Source: Deltaproteobacteria bacterium
Lineage (GTDB): Bacteria > Myxococcota_A > UBA9160
Length of the DNA: 5,975 nt
Direction of reading: 5' to 3'
Assembly (NCBI GenBank): GCA_003520425.1
Contig: DOUU01000410.1
Location: forward strand, 1 to 5,975
Part shown: positions 5,974 to 5,975 of the stretch, in pieces
Layout of the letters: each line of letters begins with the position of its first letter
Numbering within the stretch: the stretch's first letter is position 1
The notes under the pieces: model-generated
What the model saw: only the letters and a program-made list of their open reading frames with translations
Told to the model about the DNA's origin: nothing
Databases searched by the model: none
Program-made: the position numbers and the translations under genes

Positions 5974-5975
5974 CA

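Overview
This is a GC-rich, gene-dense bacterial window in which every recognisable gene lies on the minus strand, so it is best read from high to low coordinates. The base composition, the SrkA-type kinase and the aromatic meta-cleavage genes suggest a high-GC proteobacterium in the broad sense, including former Deltaproteobacteria such as Myxococcota or Binatia-like lineages. There is no rRNA or other taxonomic marker, so this placement is inference. I see no IS element, integrase, tRNA or CRISPR array.

Region 1 (5975 to 2735, minus) is a tight catabolic operon of four genes. They encode a type I (VOC-fold) extradiol ring-cleavage dioxygenase, a BphD/HsaD/MhpC-type meta-cleavage-product hydrolase, an ACMSD-like amidohydrolase-2 protein and a second alpha/beta hydrolase. 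The junctions are an ATGA overlap, a 1-base gap and a second ATGA overlap, which strongly suggests translational coupling. The first two enzymes perform consecutive steps: ring opening of a catechol, then C-C hydrolysis of the resulting dienoate. The last two probably handle side-chain, carboxylate or downstream intermediates of the same, unidentified aromatic compound. The dioxygenase runs to the window edge, so whether it is one-domain or the end of a two-domain protein is unresolved.

Region 2 (2734 to 2491) is a 244-base gap with an imperfect inverted repeat just after the operon. Region 3 (2490 to 1450) is srkA, a stress-response Ser/Thr protein kinase of the YihE/RdoA family. A 10-bp perfect GC hairpin follows 8 bases after its stop codon. 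Region 4 (1449 to 1138) is a 312-base non-coding stretch with several inverted repeats and no convincing promoter.

Region 5 (1137 to 1) is a two-domain glyoxalase-like (VOC) protein followed 9 bases later by nadA, quinolinate synthase of de novo NAD synthesis, whose 3' end lies outside the window. The two are probably co-transcribed. The long plus-strand open frames are antisense shadows typical of GC-rich DNA.
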